The position numbers and the translations under genes are program-made. From an uncultured Granulosicoccaceae bacterium (lineage in GTDB: Bacteria > Pseudomonadota > Gammaproteobacteria > Granulosicoccales > Granulosicoccaceae), in assembly GCA_937998875.1 (NCBI GenBank), contig CALLBO010000008.1, forward strand, positions 1 through 47,819: a stretch of DNA of 47,819 nucleotides, read 5' to 3'. The stretch's first letter is position 1, and each line of letters begins with the position of its first letter. Shown here one piece after another: positions 25,808-35,500 of this stretch. Under the pieces are notes generated by a model. That model searched no databases. It was not told the origin of the DNA and saw only the letters and a program-made list of their open reading frames with translations.

Positions 25808-26575
25808 TTGACAGCGGAAAGCAGTAAATCAGAGGTTGTCTTCTGTAATGATAGTCAGCTCTTATACGACGACTATCAAACCGAATTTGCGCACGGGCGA
25901 GGCCTGCGGTTCGATGAATCTTATAGACTTGCACATTTACCACTAATTGCTCCGGAGCACCCGCGGGTTATCAAGACGAAACCCGGTACTGAATACAATT
26001 GTGGTATTCACGATCTGGTATTTTCAATTGTATTGCCAATATATGCGGAAAGATTGTACCAGTCGAGCGAGTTCAAAAGACTTTGTGATGAGGTAAAACT
26101 CTCAGGGCTTTCCCACAAATTGTCATGGACTACGTTTTCTAAACGAAAGCATAAGCTGCATGCCACTGTCTGTGGTGCAATAAGTACAGAATCAGCTCCC
26201 TACATTGAGCAGCGAAAATTGCAAAAGCTGCGCGAAATCGGTCCTGTCTCAGTCAAAATTCGTGGTTTGTTTTCCGGGAATTTGAATATCGGACGCTTGT
26301 ATCTGAAGGTGTATCCAGAACAACGCGACGGTGAGAACATGCTGCACGTTATTCAGCGGGTTTTCGATTCTGCAATAACACATCTGTATGTAGTTGGCTT
26401 GTTCAATTTTAAAGACGAGCTTAATGTTGCGGAAACACAAGAACTAAAAAGGCTTCTGAATCGTTGGCAAGACGTAGAGTTTTTGCACATGCAACTAGAG
26501 GAATTGTGGGTGTTGAAATCCCGAGACGATCTTGTTCTAAACGGCAGCATAGAGAAAAACATACCTATCATATAG
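25808..26575 (+). CDS. hypothetical protein of 255 residues
   Basis: The frame is open from TTG at 25808; an in-frame TAG ends the previous gene at 25777 and no upstream ATG or GTG exists. There is no signal peptide or membrane segment. A segment KHKLHATVCGAI contains HxT, one of the two motifs of 2H phosphoesterases. The second expected HxT/S is not clear (FLHMQLEELWVLKS), so I do not assign that family. The gene is 30 nt after the lipoprotein gene and converges on the aminotransferase. Confidence 0.65.
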   Translation: MTAESSKSEVVFCNDSQLLYDDYQTEFAHGRGLRFDESYRLAHLPLIAPEHPRVIKTKPGTEYNCGIHDLVFSIVLPIYAERLYQSSEFKRLCDEVKLSGLSHKLSWTTFSKRKHKLHATVCGAISTESAPYIEQRKLQKLREIGPVSVKIRGLFSGNLNIGRLYLKVYPEQRDGENMLHVIQRVFDSAITHLYVVGLFNFKDELNVAETQELKRLLNRWQDVEFLHMQLEELWVLKSRDDLVLNGSIEKNIPII

Positions 26576-26622
26576 GTTGGGGCTGTCCTCGACTGTAGTG
26601 TTGCGGCGGCTACCTTCGCTTG

Positions 26623-27774
26623 TCAGCCAGTTGACCGGGAATTTATGTGCTGTTCCAGTGCTGCCAGCCCTTCATCAAGATTTCTTCGACCGAAGCCAAG
26701 CCTGAAGTGATTGTCCGGGGTGTCACCAAGTTCAGATTGATAGATCGAACCCGGTAATAGAAGTACACCACTTTGCTCTACCAGTTGCCGGGTGAAGTTT
26801 TCTACGCCATCACTACCTTTGTAGCGTGGGAAAGCCATGCACGAACCATCAGGCCGGTGCCAGTCAAAAAGACCCGGGTGGCGGCTAAAAAATGCATCCC
26901 ACCTCGGCAGGTTTTCATCAACGATGGCACATGTGCGTGCCAGCAATTTGTCTCGATGCTTTAGCGCTATTTTGGTTAGTCGTTCACTGGGTCCTGAATT
27001 GCAGATAGAAAGGTAGTGCTTTAGTCTTTCCATTTTTGAAAGAATTTCTTTGTCTTTGCAGGCAATCCAGCCAACTCTCAAGCCCGGTAAGCCGTAGGCT
27101 TTGGACATTACATTAAGTGACAGGCCGCGTTCATAAACATCCGCTATAAACGGCAGGTGAGTTGTTCCGGATGCGCCGAGACCGTTAAAAATTTCATCAT
27201 GCAGTATATAGATGCCGTGTTTCCTACATAGCTCTATCAGTGCCTTGTATCGGCTAATTGGTAAAATTGCGCCAGTCGGGTTGTGTGGAAAGTTGATAGT
27301 GATCAGCCGGGTTTCAGGTTTTATAGCAGCCGCAACTTTATCTATATCGAGTGACCAATTGTCTGTGAGGTCGTGCGGTGGTTCAAGCGCTACGCCGGTT
27401 GTGCTGCAAATAGAAAGCGGCAGTGATTCATGTGACTGGTAGTTTGGAGTTACTACAATCGCATGGCTGTCTTTATCCAGAATAACCGCGTTAGCTGCAA
27501 ATATTCCTTCACTGGCTCCAGCAAAACAGAGCACTTCATCCCTGCTGCACGTATCAAAGGTACTGGCTATTTCATCCCGTACATCAGGTGCACCGAATGT
27601 TTCCGTATAACCCAGCCACATATCTTCAAATTCCATTCGTTCTTCGGGTGTGGCATATGAGAGTAACTCCCGTAGAGACATGCTTTCTGCATCAGACGCT
27701 GTCATGTGATAGCGAGCTTTGAATTCCCATTTGGAGAAATGAGTTTCGAGGCGAAAATCAGGAAGGTTTATCAT
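26623..27774 (-). CDS. fold-type I PLP-dependent aminotransferase
   Basis: The preferred ATG at 27774 gives 383 residues beginning MINLPDFRLETHFSKWEFKA, a start typical of a group of class I/II aminotransferases. The frame continues to 27882 without recognisable sequence. NFPHNPTG (around 161-168), Asp193 in LHDEIFNG, Lys225 in NVMSKAYGLPGLRVGW and Arg in FRLGFGRRN form the usual PLP and carboxylate site. Residues 22-60 (YHMTASDAESMSLRELL) are characteristic of this subgroup, whose substrates are mostly unassigned. It is transcribed alone, divergent from the lipoprotein at 27992. Confidence 0.88.
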   Translation of the reverse strand: MINLPDFRLETHFSKWEFKARYHMTASDAESMSLRELLSYATPEERMEFEDMWLGYTETFGAPDVRDEIASTFDTCSRDEVLCFAGASEGIFAANAVILDKDSHAIVVTPNYQSHESLPLSICSTTGVALEPPHDLTDNWSLDIDKVAAAIKPETRLITINFPHNPTGAILPISRYKALIELCRKHGIYILHDEIFNGLGASGTTHLPFIADVYERGLSLNVMSKAYGLPGLRVGWIACKDKEILSKMERLKHYLSICNSGPSERLTKIALKHRDKLLARTCAIVDENLPRWDAFFSRHPGLFDWHRPDGSCMAFPRYKGSDGVENFTRQLVEQSGVLLLPGSIYQSELGDTPDNHFRLGFGRRNLDEGLAALEQHINSRSTG

Positions 27775-27991
27775 ATTCAGAAAGGTGTGGTCAGTTATTC
27801 TTATAAGACTGATTGTACTAAATTCAGTTGCTGCAAACTGTTTCCGGAGGGTTCGATCCGTAGCCATCAGAAGCCCGACCAATTCCGGCTCAATTGTTGC
27901 GCCGGGACAATTTTCGTCCTATTCTTCCGGAGACTGTTAGCGAAGTATCTGATCTGCGTTAATTGATCCCGCAATCTCATGGAGTAGTTTT

Positions 27992-29377
27992 ATGAAGTCT
28001 GTTGACCCAATCCGTAGTAAGTATCGTTTTCTATCCCCGCTTTTGCTGACACCCGCGCTGCTGCTTGCAGCTTGTGGGGATAGCGGTACGGTCACTAGTC
28101 CACCGGCGGTTGATCCCATTGTTAACGAGACCAGTACTGACGACATCAAGAGTAACGCTTCGATGAATATCGGCGGTAGTCTTGATAGCTCTCTTGACGG
28201 TGTCTCACGCGTCACCTCGGGCAGTAGTGATGGATTCGAAGACCCCGCAGATATCGGCGTTGGCGGACTCTGGAATGAAGACGCTCAGAACCTTGTGAAT
28301 ACCTCGCTGGACTTAGACAATGGCGACAACACCACCCGCGATGGGACTCGTATTACCATTGATCCAGACGATGCGGCAGTGTGCTCTGAAGAGCTTGTTG
28401 ATATGTCTGCGACCGATGCAGAGTTCCAAAGATGCCAGGCCCTGGTCAGTGACATGATCGTGCAGCTCGACGCCACCAGTGATACCGATGGTGCGGTGAC
28501 CTACCTCTTTCAGAGCCAGCCATTGGCGGTTATTGGTTATACCGAAAACTCTAATTCTTTCGAGATAAATCTGGGCACGCTTAAATTGTTAATTGAGGCC
28601 AATAACGATCTTGACCCAGAGGGTGGAATTGAAAGCCCGTTAGATACGATGCAAGGTGCATTGAGAATGTTTGCAGAGGCGACTAACACCACTAACGGTT
28701 CGGAAGCCGGTACGGTTGCACTGCAGGTGTCACAACCGTTGGTAATTGCCAGCGCTGATGCAGTTACTTCGCTCTCCATGGGAGCTGGAACAATTCTCTC
28801 TCTTTCGGCAGACGCTGCTGCCGAGAGTGCCACCATTGAAGTGGCAATAGGTGCATTGCAAGTCAGTGATAGCCAGGATAACGAAGCGCTGGGTCTGAAC
28901 ATGGACGGACTTACCGCGATAATCGACTTTGAAAATAACGTCGATCAACTGGTTGTGAGAAATCTTGGTGTAGGTGACGGCCCGCTTCGTATTGCGTTGA
29001 ACAACTCAGAGGTATTGAATCTGGGTCTTGAGACATTTGGATTCATATTGTCTGCAAACGATACAACCGGTGAATCTGTGATTACCCTGGATGGTCAGAT
29101 GAACTTACGTTTTCTGGTGCGGCAGATTGTTGGTGATAACACAGTGTCGGATACGCTTTTTGATCTTCTGGAGATGACAGCGCCTGCAGGCACGCAGATC
29201 GGTGATCAACTGAACGGCTCGATAGGGATATTGAGTGGTGGGCCGCTTAGCTACAGCCTGACAACTCAGGACGAGAACGGTAATCAAGTGGTTGATCAGC
29301 TCACTGTTGATGCAGGCCAATGTGCTGATGATATAGGTAGCTTCAATTCTGACTATGAAATTGTTGCTTGTCAGTAG
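27992..29377 (+). CDS. large lipoprotein, unknown function
   Basis: Encodes 461 residues with signal sequence LLLTPALLLAAC and lipid-anchor Cys28, behind a GGAG ribosome site. The mature protein is Asp/Asn/Ser/Thr-rich and acidic, with many short beta strands (TVALQVSQPLVIASADAV; TIEVAIGALQVSDSQ), consistent with a surface or periplasmic beta-rich domain. Two cysteine clusters (CSEEL...RCQAL near 120-140, and DAGQCADD...VACQ at the end) could form disulfides. No family is recognised. A strong inverted repeat follows the stop. Confidence 0.75.
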   Translation: MKSVDPIRSKYRFLSPLLLTPALLLAACGDSGTVTSPPAVDPIVNETSTDDIKSNASMNIGGSLDSSLDGVSRVTSGSSDGFEDPADIGVGGLWNEDAQNLVNTSLDLDNGDNTTRDGTRITIDPDDAAVCSEELVDMSATDAEFQRCQALVSDMIVQLDATSDTDGAVTYLFQSQPLAVIGYTENSNSFEINLGTLKLLIEANNDLDPEGGIESPLDTMQGALRMFAEATNTTNGSEAGTVALQVSQPLVIASADAVTSLSMGAGTILSLSADAAAESATIEVAIGALQVSDSQDNEALGLNMDGLTAIIDFENNVDQLVVRNLGVGDGPLRIALNNSEVLNLGLETFGFILSANDTTGESVITLDGQMNLRFLVRQIVGDNTVSDTLFDLLEMTAPAGTQIGDQLNGSIGILSGGPLSYSLTTQDENGNQVVDQLTVDAGQCADDIGSFNSDYEIVACQ

Positions 29378-29419
29378 GAGTGCGTTGTTTCAATACAACA
29401 AGGGAAAACATTACCTGAA

Positions 29420-29454
29420 AATGCACTGTTTATCGTTGCGGTAGACAGTGCATT
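29420..29454 (+). terminator. long inverted repeat after the 461-aa lipoprotein gene
   Basis: AATGCACTGT (29420-29429) pairs perfectly with ACAGTGCATT (29445-29454). The stem continues five more pairs inward with two G-U, leaving a GTTGC loop. There is no T-tract on the plus strand, so termination, if any, may need other factors, or the hairpin may protect the 3' end. Confidence 0.4.
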
Positions 29455-29493
29455 GTCTAACAGTACTCCTCAGCATTTTCCGGAATAGATGGT

Positions 29494-30000
29494 GTGCGAA
29501 TCCGAATTGGCTACATTTTCATTGTGCTGCTATCTATTTCCCCACAGTTAGTTGCTGACCCGGGTGCAACAGATGATCTTATATCTGTTAAATCAGAGAG
29601 TATGCAAGTCAATCGCCAGACCGGTGTGCATACGCTAAGCGGCAACGTTGTTATCACGCACCACGATATAAGAATTTCCGCTGATACTATTCAAGTAACA
29701 AGAGAAAACAGCGCGATATCGCGAGTTTCCGGTACCGGATCACCTCTGCTATTCGAACAACGTCTCGCTGATAGTAATTTGATTATTATCAAGAGCAGGG
29801 AGATAGACTATCAGACACGGACCTGGACAGTCGTGCTCCGTGGAGAGGTATTGATGCAAAAGGGACGGTCAAAAATTTCGGCATCTGTTGTCGAATACAA
29901 TCTTCGCGACAAAAGCTACACCGCTAAAAGTGCCGGCGGCGAAAATTCGCGGGTCGAATTTACCTACTCCGGATTAAACCAGGCCGTAACAGAGCACTGA
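29494..30000 (+). CDS. LptA/OstA-like periplasmic protein
   Basis: Encodes 168 residues from a GTG start. A signal peptide (IFIVLLSISPQLVA) precedes a beta-jellyroll repeat domain with the LptA pattern: KSESMQVNRQTGVHTLSGNV, then VVITHHDIRISADTIQV and YQTRTWTVVLRGEVLMQKG. LptA carries lipopolysaccharide across the periplasm. The usual neighbours lptC, lptB and rpoN are absent, so this may be a paralogue. It converges on the LbH-ACP-hotdog gene 12 nt away. Confidence 0.8.
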   Translation: MRIRIGYIFIVLLSISPQLVADPGATDDLISVKSESMQVNRQTGVHTLSGNVVITHHDIRISADTIQVTRENSAISRVSGTGSPLLFEQRLADSNLIIIKSREIDYQTRTWTVVLRGEVLMQKGRSKISASVVEYNLRDKSYTAKSAGGENSRVEFTYSGLNQAVTEH

Positions 30001-30012
30001 TCCAGCTATTCT

Positions 30013-31791
30013 CTAACTGGCCGCTGTTTTTCTGGTTTCTGAATTGACAGCAGTTTTTGCAGCAGCGAGATTGCGGCGTAACGGGGTGAAATTATTTTCT
30101 ACGCCGCGCTGCGGAATTATCGCCTTGTAGCTTGTCACCTGTGCCATTAGTTGATTATCACTCTTGCGTGACAGAGAGCATGTATATTCGAAAATTTCGT
30201 CAGATTTACTCTCACGGTGAATTCGGAAGACCAGCGTCTCTGTGGGCTCTGCATTGGCAAAATAGTACAAATCTTTCCCCACCGAGCTATGCGCTAAATT
30301 AAATCCTGTACCTTCGTATTCCTCCAGGCAGAGATCAAAAATCATAGGGTAGGCGGCGAAATACAGTAGTCCGACACCATTGATATCGTGGGGTGATAAC
30401 AGGTTGTACTCTGTTTCAAATAGTGTATCTGGCATTGCATCCGCCACAGGTGCAGCTCGTGCTGCCCGGTATTGCACGCCGAATTCCGGTAGCTCATCGT
30501 AAGCGGGTATAGCGTCTGGATTACGCAAAGTCGGGGCGCCTTTGGAAAGACTGGTGTTGCTGCCTCGTTCACCATGTTTGGCAAAAGTCGACATCATAGT
30601 AATATCAATTTTTTCCGAGGTTGTTTGTAGCTGCTGCTCAGAAAAGAAAAAGCTCGCACCGTAGCGTTTTAGTGTGGCACTTGTGTGGAGAGAATCGTTT
30701 TCCTTAACATTACGCAGATGTGATGATGCACGCCATGAGAGTCTGGTGAAAGTGGCATAAAGCCTGTCGCCTGCGTCATCTGAAATTGCACTGGAGTTTT
30801 GCCCTAAAAAATCTGCGATCATTTTCCAGTGGGTATTGCCAGCTTCTTTGAGCATCCATGATTCACTCAGACCGGATAGCGCCATCTGAGGCATGTCAAT
30901 CGAATAAGTACCGGTGGCGACACCAGGTTGTATTACCCGAATTCCCTGTAATGGCTCTGTGGGTTCGTTTGCTCCCTCACTTTGTGGTTTCGGAGCTTTG
31001 GCGGACACCGGTTGCAGTAACCTTATTGCGTCTGTTTGTGTTTGCTTATCTGTTTGTGTCTCTGGTCGTGTTGTGATCTTACCAGCCTGCCTTATGGATG
31101 GCAGGCTCGCGATCTCTGCCAGAGATTTAGCGTTAATCCACTCGATATCGGGAATCACCAGATTGAATTTTGTTTCAATCGCAGAGCGCAGTGAAATCAG
31201 TGCGAAGCTGTCAACAGATGTTTGTGCGACAGGTATGTTCATAGACGTATCGTCTACCGCGGTTTCAGATTTAATGAAATCCACGAGAGCCTGTTCATCG
31301 ATTCTTATTTCTTTAGGTGTATTAACTAAATCGGTATGTGTATCGAGTTGATCATCTTCATTTTTGACTAAAATTCCGTATTCCTTAGTCGTTATTCCTG
31401 AACGAATTAGCCTGGCCGGATTGCCGGCCGCTACCGTATTGCTCGGGATGTCATTCATTACCACGCTGGCGGCACCGATAACGCAATTATCACCAACTCT
31501 GACACCTGGCAGAATGGTTGATCCACCACCTATAAAACAGTTATCTCCGATGAACGTATCAACGTGCACACCGTTGACGAAGTCGTGCGTAAGAACTACG
31601 ACGTTATAAGCGATGCTGGTGTTATCACCGATATGAACGCCCTTAGGGTTAGTGCGATCAAGACGGGCGGTTTTTGAAATCCGGGTATTATCCCCGATCT
31701 TCATGCCATAAAATTTTCTTAGAAATACGCGTCGTAAAGCGGCCGAGTAGTGGTACGCGTTGTTTCTAAATTTGTGGATCGGGTACTTCAT
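30013..31791 (-). CDS. three-domain LbH acyltransferase / acyl carrier / LnmK-like double-hotdog protein
   Basis: Encodes 592 residues. Residues 25-135 are left-handed beta-helix hexapeptide repeats (IGDNTSIAYNVVVLTHDF; IGGGSTILPGVRVGDNCVIG; AAGNPARLIR), the maltose/galactoside O-acetyltransferase type. Residues 163-232 look like an acyl carrier domain with Ser195 in VDSFALIS as the likely phosphopantetheine site. A Thr/Gln/Pro-rich linker spans 238-285. Residues 295-560 resemble the LnmK / Pnap_2097 double-hotdog family (MALSGLSESWMLKEAGNTHW; LSPHDINGVGLLYFAAYP). LnmK is an acyltransferase-decarboxylase acting on carrier-bound malonyl units. The fusion suggests an acyl group is built or tailored on the internal carrier and transferred. 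No ketosynthase or phosphopantetheinyl transferase is adjacent. Confidence 0.75.
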   Translation of the reverse strand: MKYPIHKFRNNAYHYSAALRRVFLRKFYGMKIGDNTRISKTARLDRTNPKGVHIGDNTSIAYNVVVLTHDFVNGVHVDTFIGDNCFIGGGSTILPGVRVGDNCVIGAASVVMNDIPSNTVAAGNPARLIRSGITTKEYGILVKNEDDQLDTHTDLVNTPKEIRIDEQALVDFIKSETAVDDTSMNIPVAQTSVDSFALISLRSAIETKFNLVIPDIEWINAKSLAEIASLPSIRQAGKITTRPETQTDKQTQTDAIRLLQPVSAKAPKPQSEGANEPTEPLQGIRVIQPGVATGTYSIDMPQMALSGLSESWMLKEAGNTHWKMIADFLGQNSSAISDDAGDRLYATFTRLSWRASSHLRNVKENDSLHTSATLKRYGASFFFSEQQLQTTSEKIDITMMSTFAKHGERGSNTSLSKGAPTLRNPDAIPAYDELPEFGVQYRAARAAPVADAMPDTLFETEYNLLSPHDINGVGLLYFAAYPMIFDLCLEEYEGTGFNLAHSSVGKDLYYFANAEPTETLVFRIHRESKSDEIFEYTCSLSRKSDNQLMAQVTSYKAIIPQRGVENNFTPLRRNLAAAKTAVNSETRKTAAS

Positions 31792-31982
31792 ATCCGTTGT
31801 ACCCCTGGTTGAAGCTGTAACTGGACTGGTGAGGTTAAAACATCTTCAGGATTGTAAACAGGGATAGAGAATTACAGTCTGGTTCACTTGGCTTAGCCGG
31901 TTTCGTTCCTCGGTTCGAAAATCAGATTCTATGGCTTACAGTTGCTCCATAGTCTGGAAGATGGGAGTTATAAAAAAGTCTC

Positions 31983-32013
31983 CTGTTGTTCCAATTCGAA
32001 ACGCTAACAACAG
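31983..32013 (-). terminator. inverted repeat downstream of the DUF1801 gene; gap 31792-32094
   Basis: CTGTTGTT (31983-31990) pairs perfectly with AACAACAG (32006-32013). On the minus strand a T6 run follows after about six nucleotides, so it could weakly terminate the lhr/DUF1801 transcript. The remainder of the gap shows no coding frame and no further clear element. Confidence 0.3.
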
Positions 32014-32094
32014 CGTAAGCCTAAGGAACTTCCGCTTGGGGGTGATCTTTTTTTGTTGGGCTATTGCAGCACCAATTTTTGTTCTGTAGTTATT

Positions 32095-32526
32095 TTACAA
32101 CAGTCCTGCGGCCCTGGCTTTTTTGTTTATATGGTACTTCAATGAAATTTTGATGCAGTCAGAAATGGCTTGTTGGGGCAGTGGTTGATCCAACGGAAGT
32201 AGCAGTGCACGGTTGTTCACGCATTTAATAGTTTCACCGTGCCTTTGCTGTATGTCTTTCACGATGGTTGTCTGGCAGTTAAAGTACATGGCTACCGTGT
32301 CAGGTTCTTTGTCTTTAAAGCCCAGCCGGATGGTGCTGCCGCTACCGGTTTCTTCGGTGAGGTAGGCAGGCTCCCCCCACTTGAGGGTTTCGGTCAGTTC
32401 CCCGATTGTGTCATCGGCTGCGGCACATTTGAAAATGAGCTGCCTGATTTTCAGTAGGTTTTTGCGTGCACCTGCCGGATATGAGTCGAATACCTGTTGC
32501 ACATCTTTTGGAATGGTGCGGCTCAC
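32095..32526 (-). CDS. DUF1801 family protein
   Basis: Encodes 143 residues without a signal peptide. The arrangement IPKDVQQVFDSYPAGARKNL, then LTETLKWGEPAYLTEETGSG and STIRLGFKDKEPDTVAMYFN, is that of the DUF1801 (YdhG-like) alpha/beta proteins, whose biochemical role is unknown. It lies 72 nt downstream of lhr on the same strand and may be co-transcribed with it. Confidence 0.85.
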   Translation of the reverse strand: MSRTIPKDVQQVFDSYPAGARKNLLKIRQLIFKCAAADDTIGELTETLKWGEPAYLTEETGSGSTIRLGFKDKEPDTVAMYFNCQTTIVKDIQQRHGETIKCVNNRALLLPLDQPLPQQAISDCIKISLKYHINKKARAAGLL

Positions 32527-32598
32527 GGCATCTCTCCTGTTGTGTTGTGCATATAGTATGGCCTATACCCGGTTAACAATTCCTGCTGAAACGACATC

Positions 32599-35500
32599 TC
32601 ATAGCTCGAAGTAAACACTGCGGTGATCTTTGCGCTTTTTCATTACTCTCGAAAGCGCCGGTATGAAGGGGCTGGTCATTGCGGATTCCCCGTTGATTTC
32701 CTTGACGGTGAATTTTCCAAGCGCTTTGGCAATGTGAACGCACGGATCAAGAATGCGGTCCAGCGCGTTGTCCTGTGGATCGACGAAGAAAGACAGCCGA
32801 CCACCGTTGTTTTCAATTACCAGGGCCAATTCACCCTGGTAGAAGGCCAGATAATTCTGTGCGCGTCTTTGAGGAAGCGCAGGCCAGTCAATACCAAGCC
32901 CGCAAGGAGAAACAGGATCCAGCGCGTTACACCAGAAATGGGCGGGTGCTTTTTCATTCTGCTGTAGCCTTGCCAGTGCACGAGTTGAGATGAACTGCGG
33001 ACCACTCAGGCCCTCAAAAAACAGGCCTTGTGTGACCTCACCGGCGAGTTCCATTACTCGTAGTGCTTTAAACAGTTTTGCAAACCGGAGGCAGTCTATC
33101 TCACGATTAGCTAACTCACGCGTTATCACGCCGTAGCGATCAAGCAGAATATGTACACGCTCGCGAGATTCTTCCAGTTCAGTCAGTGCATCGTTGTCGT
33201 CTTCACTGTCCGGTATTAATTGCCAGTTACCCTGCCAGCTACGGCTCAGTGATCGTGCACGTCGTCTTGAAATATTTCGGGAAACATCTTGAGCGGCGGC
33301 TACGCTGCCACCGGTATTGGCTGCAGCTGAAAGCTTGAAGCTGGATCTTACACCCTGCCTTAAAGGCGCTAAGCTATCAGCGGTAAGTTGGCCGGACCAG
33401 ACCCCCTGCCACCAGGCTTCATTGATATCGTCAATCTCCGGGACATCGTCAACCTCCATTCCGCTTTGTTTGTGATTTTTCCGATCACGGGCTTGTGTTG
33501 AAATTTGCAGGTAGTTGTAGCTTGCGTAGCTATCGCTGAAATAGGTGGTGAGTGAAAACGGTTTGTTACCTGAGCTTTTTAGAAGTTCTATGTCTTCCGG
33601 ATAGCAAAGGCAGCATTGTTCTTTGTCGGTGCCCAGCCAGGACAACTGTTGGTGAAGAAACACGTTGTCGAGCTGATGTTCTGAAAACTCCTTCAGCCGT
33701 GCACAAAAAAAATCGTTTAAGAGAGGCTGTACCCGGCTTTGGTAGCCTCGCAGTTTTTCCATGGCATCCAGAACCGTCTGCTCACTCGATGGCATGTTAA
33801 ATCTATGCCAGTTGGCAAGTACCCCCGGCAACTGCTTAGCGGGTAGCGGTTCGAAAGAAGGGCGTCTGGCCGAACGTTGCCAACGCAGCAGAATTTCAAA
33901 ATTCTCAAGATCGCACCAGGTGGTTTCTGTGTCACCTTCCAAAAGGGTACCGCTAATGTATCTTTCATCTTCCAGCAGATTGTCAGGTACCACGGGTAGC
34001 AGTAATTCTATCTCTGTAATTGATAAAGGCCCGTAAAACGAGAGTATTTCGGCGGCAAGTGATTCTGCTGTACGCACATCGTTAGCCAACTGTGGTAATT
34101 TTTTACGAGTTGCTGTTGTGTTTTCTGCGAGCCCGCTGCTGATCAACTGATATGCGTTTTCCAGATGACATACCCAACGTCTGTTATTGTGCTTTAGTTC
34201 GCAGAGTAACCGGTCTGATTTGGATGGTTGATCCTGCCATTCCTGCCACCATTCGTTATGAGGAATCAGTACCCGCTCTTTGACCCATTCTGTCCACTCG
34301 TGTTTGTCTGCTGGTTGGTAGTCGGGGTGAGTGCGTTGGCGTTTGTCAATAAACTGCTTGTTAATGATGGGGTCGATTGAAGGCCTGAGTTGGTTGTTAA
34401 GTGCGGTTTCCTTTATTAGGTCTTCGGAAAGAGCGCTGACCTGTTGCTGCTCAGGTGTGTCGTCGGCATACATATATTGATTAATCTGATCAAACGTCAG
34501 ATTGCCGGCAAACGGTGTCGGTGTTGAAGTGTGAATAAAGCTCCATGCGCAAACACCGTCTGCAACTTCATTCAGCATGGTTGAAAGGGCGGTTAGTTCA
34601 AACTCATCGTTTAAACAGGTCCGCCAGGTTTCAAGCATTACCGGGAAATCTTCAAAACCCATTGTTGCAGACATCAACTTCTTGGCCTGCAGCCGACTCA
34701 TCCATAGTGGCAGTCGTTGGTTAAACTTCTGCCTTGGCAGAAGTAAAAATCTGCCTGCGCACTCGCGAAAGCGTGTACCAAAAAAACCTGAGCTTTCAAG
34801 GGAGCGTCTGAGGTGATAGTCGAGATTCGTTGGGGTGATCAATGCAAGCACCGTTGCAGGATCCGGCACTTCATTTAGCTGCAGCACAATGGCGTCGTTA
34901 TCGGCATGAAGTTTTGGTGTTTCGGAATACTTCTCTTGCCACGCGCTTTGCAGTGCCAGTGCCCATGGCTGGTTCAAACGGCCACCCCAGTGGGTATGTA
35001 AAACAAGCTGTTTTTGATTGCCGGGCCCTTTGTAACCGCCTGGGCCTGTTTCTACCAGTTCCAACAGAATGTGCTTACGGTGTGGCAGATCAGTGTTGCT
35101 TTTCTCTCTTTGTCTTTGCAGGTAATCAATCAGTTTTTCTGTAGCACCATCATCAAAGGAGAGTTTTTCTTCAAGGTGTTCCTTAAGGTGATTCACTTTG
35201 CCGGATGCAAGCCAGGTATTCGCCTTAAAAAGAAACTCACCGATGCGCTGTGCGTAGTGGTGACTGCGATTGTTGCGCTCGGCGCGCCAGAATGGTGGTG
35301 CATTGCCCGCACCTGCCGGCTTAACCAGTACATCGTTGTGGGTGATCTGCCTGACCTGCCAGTGTTGCGTGCCTAGCGCAAAGGTGTCTCCCACCCTTGC
35401 TTCCCAGACAAACTCTTCATCTAGCTCGCCGATATTTGCACTCGTGTCTGCATGACGGATTTGATAGTAACCTCGATCAGGAATACTGCCACCGGAATTG

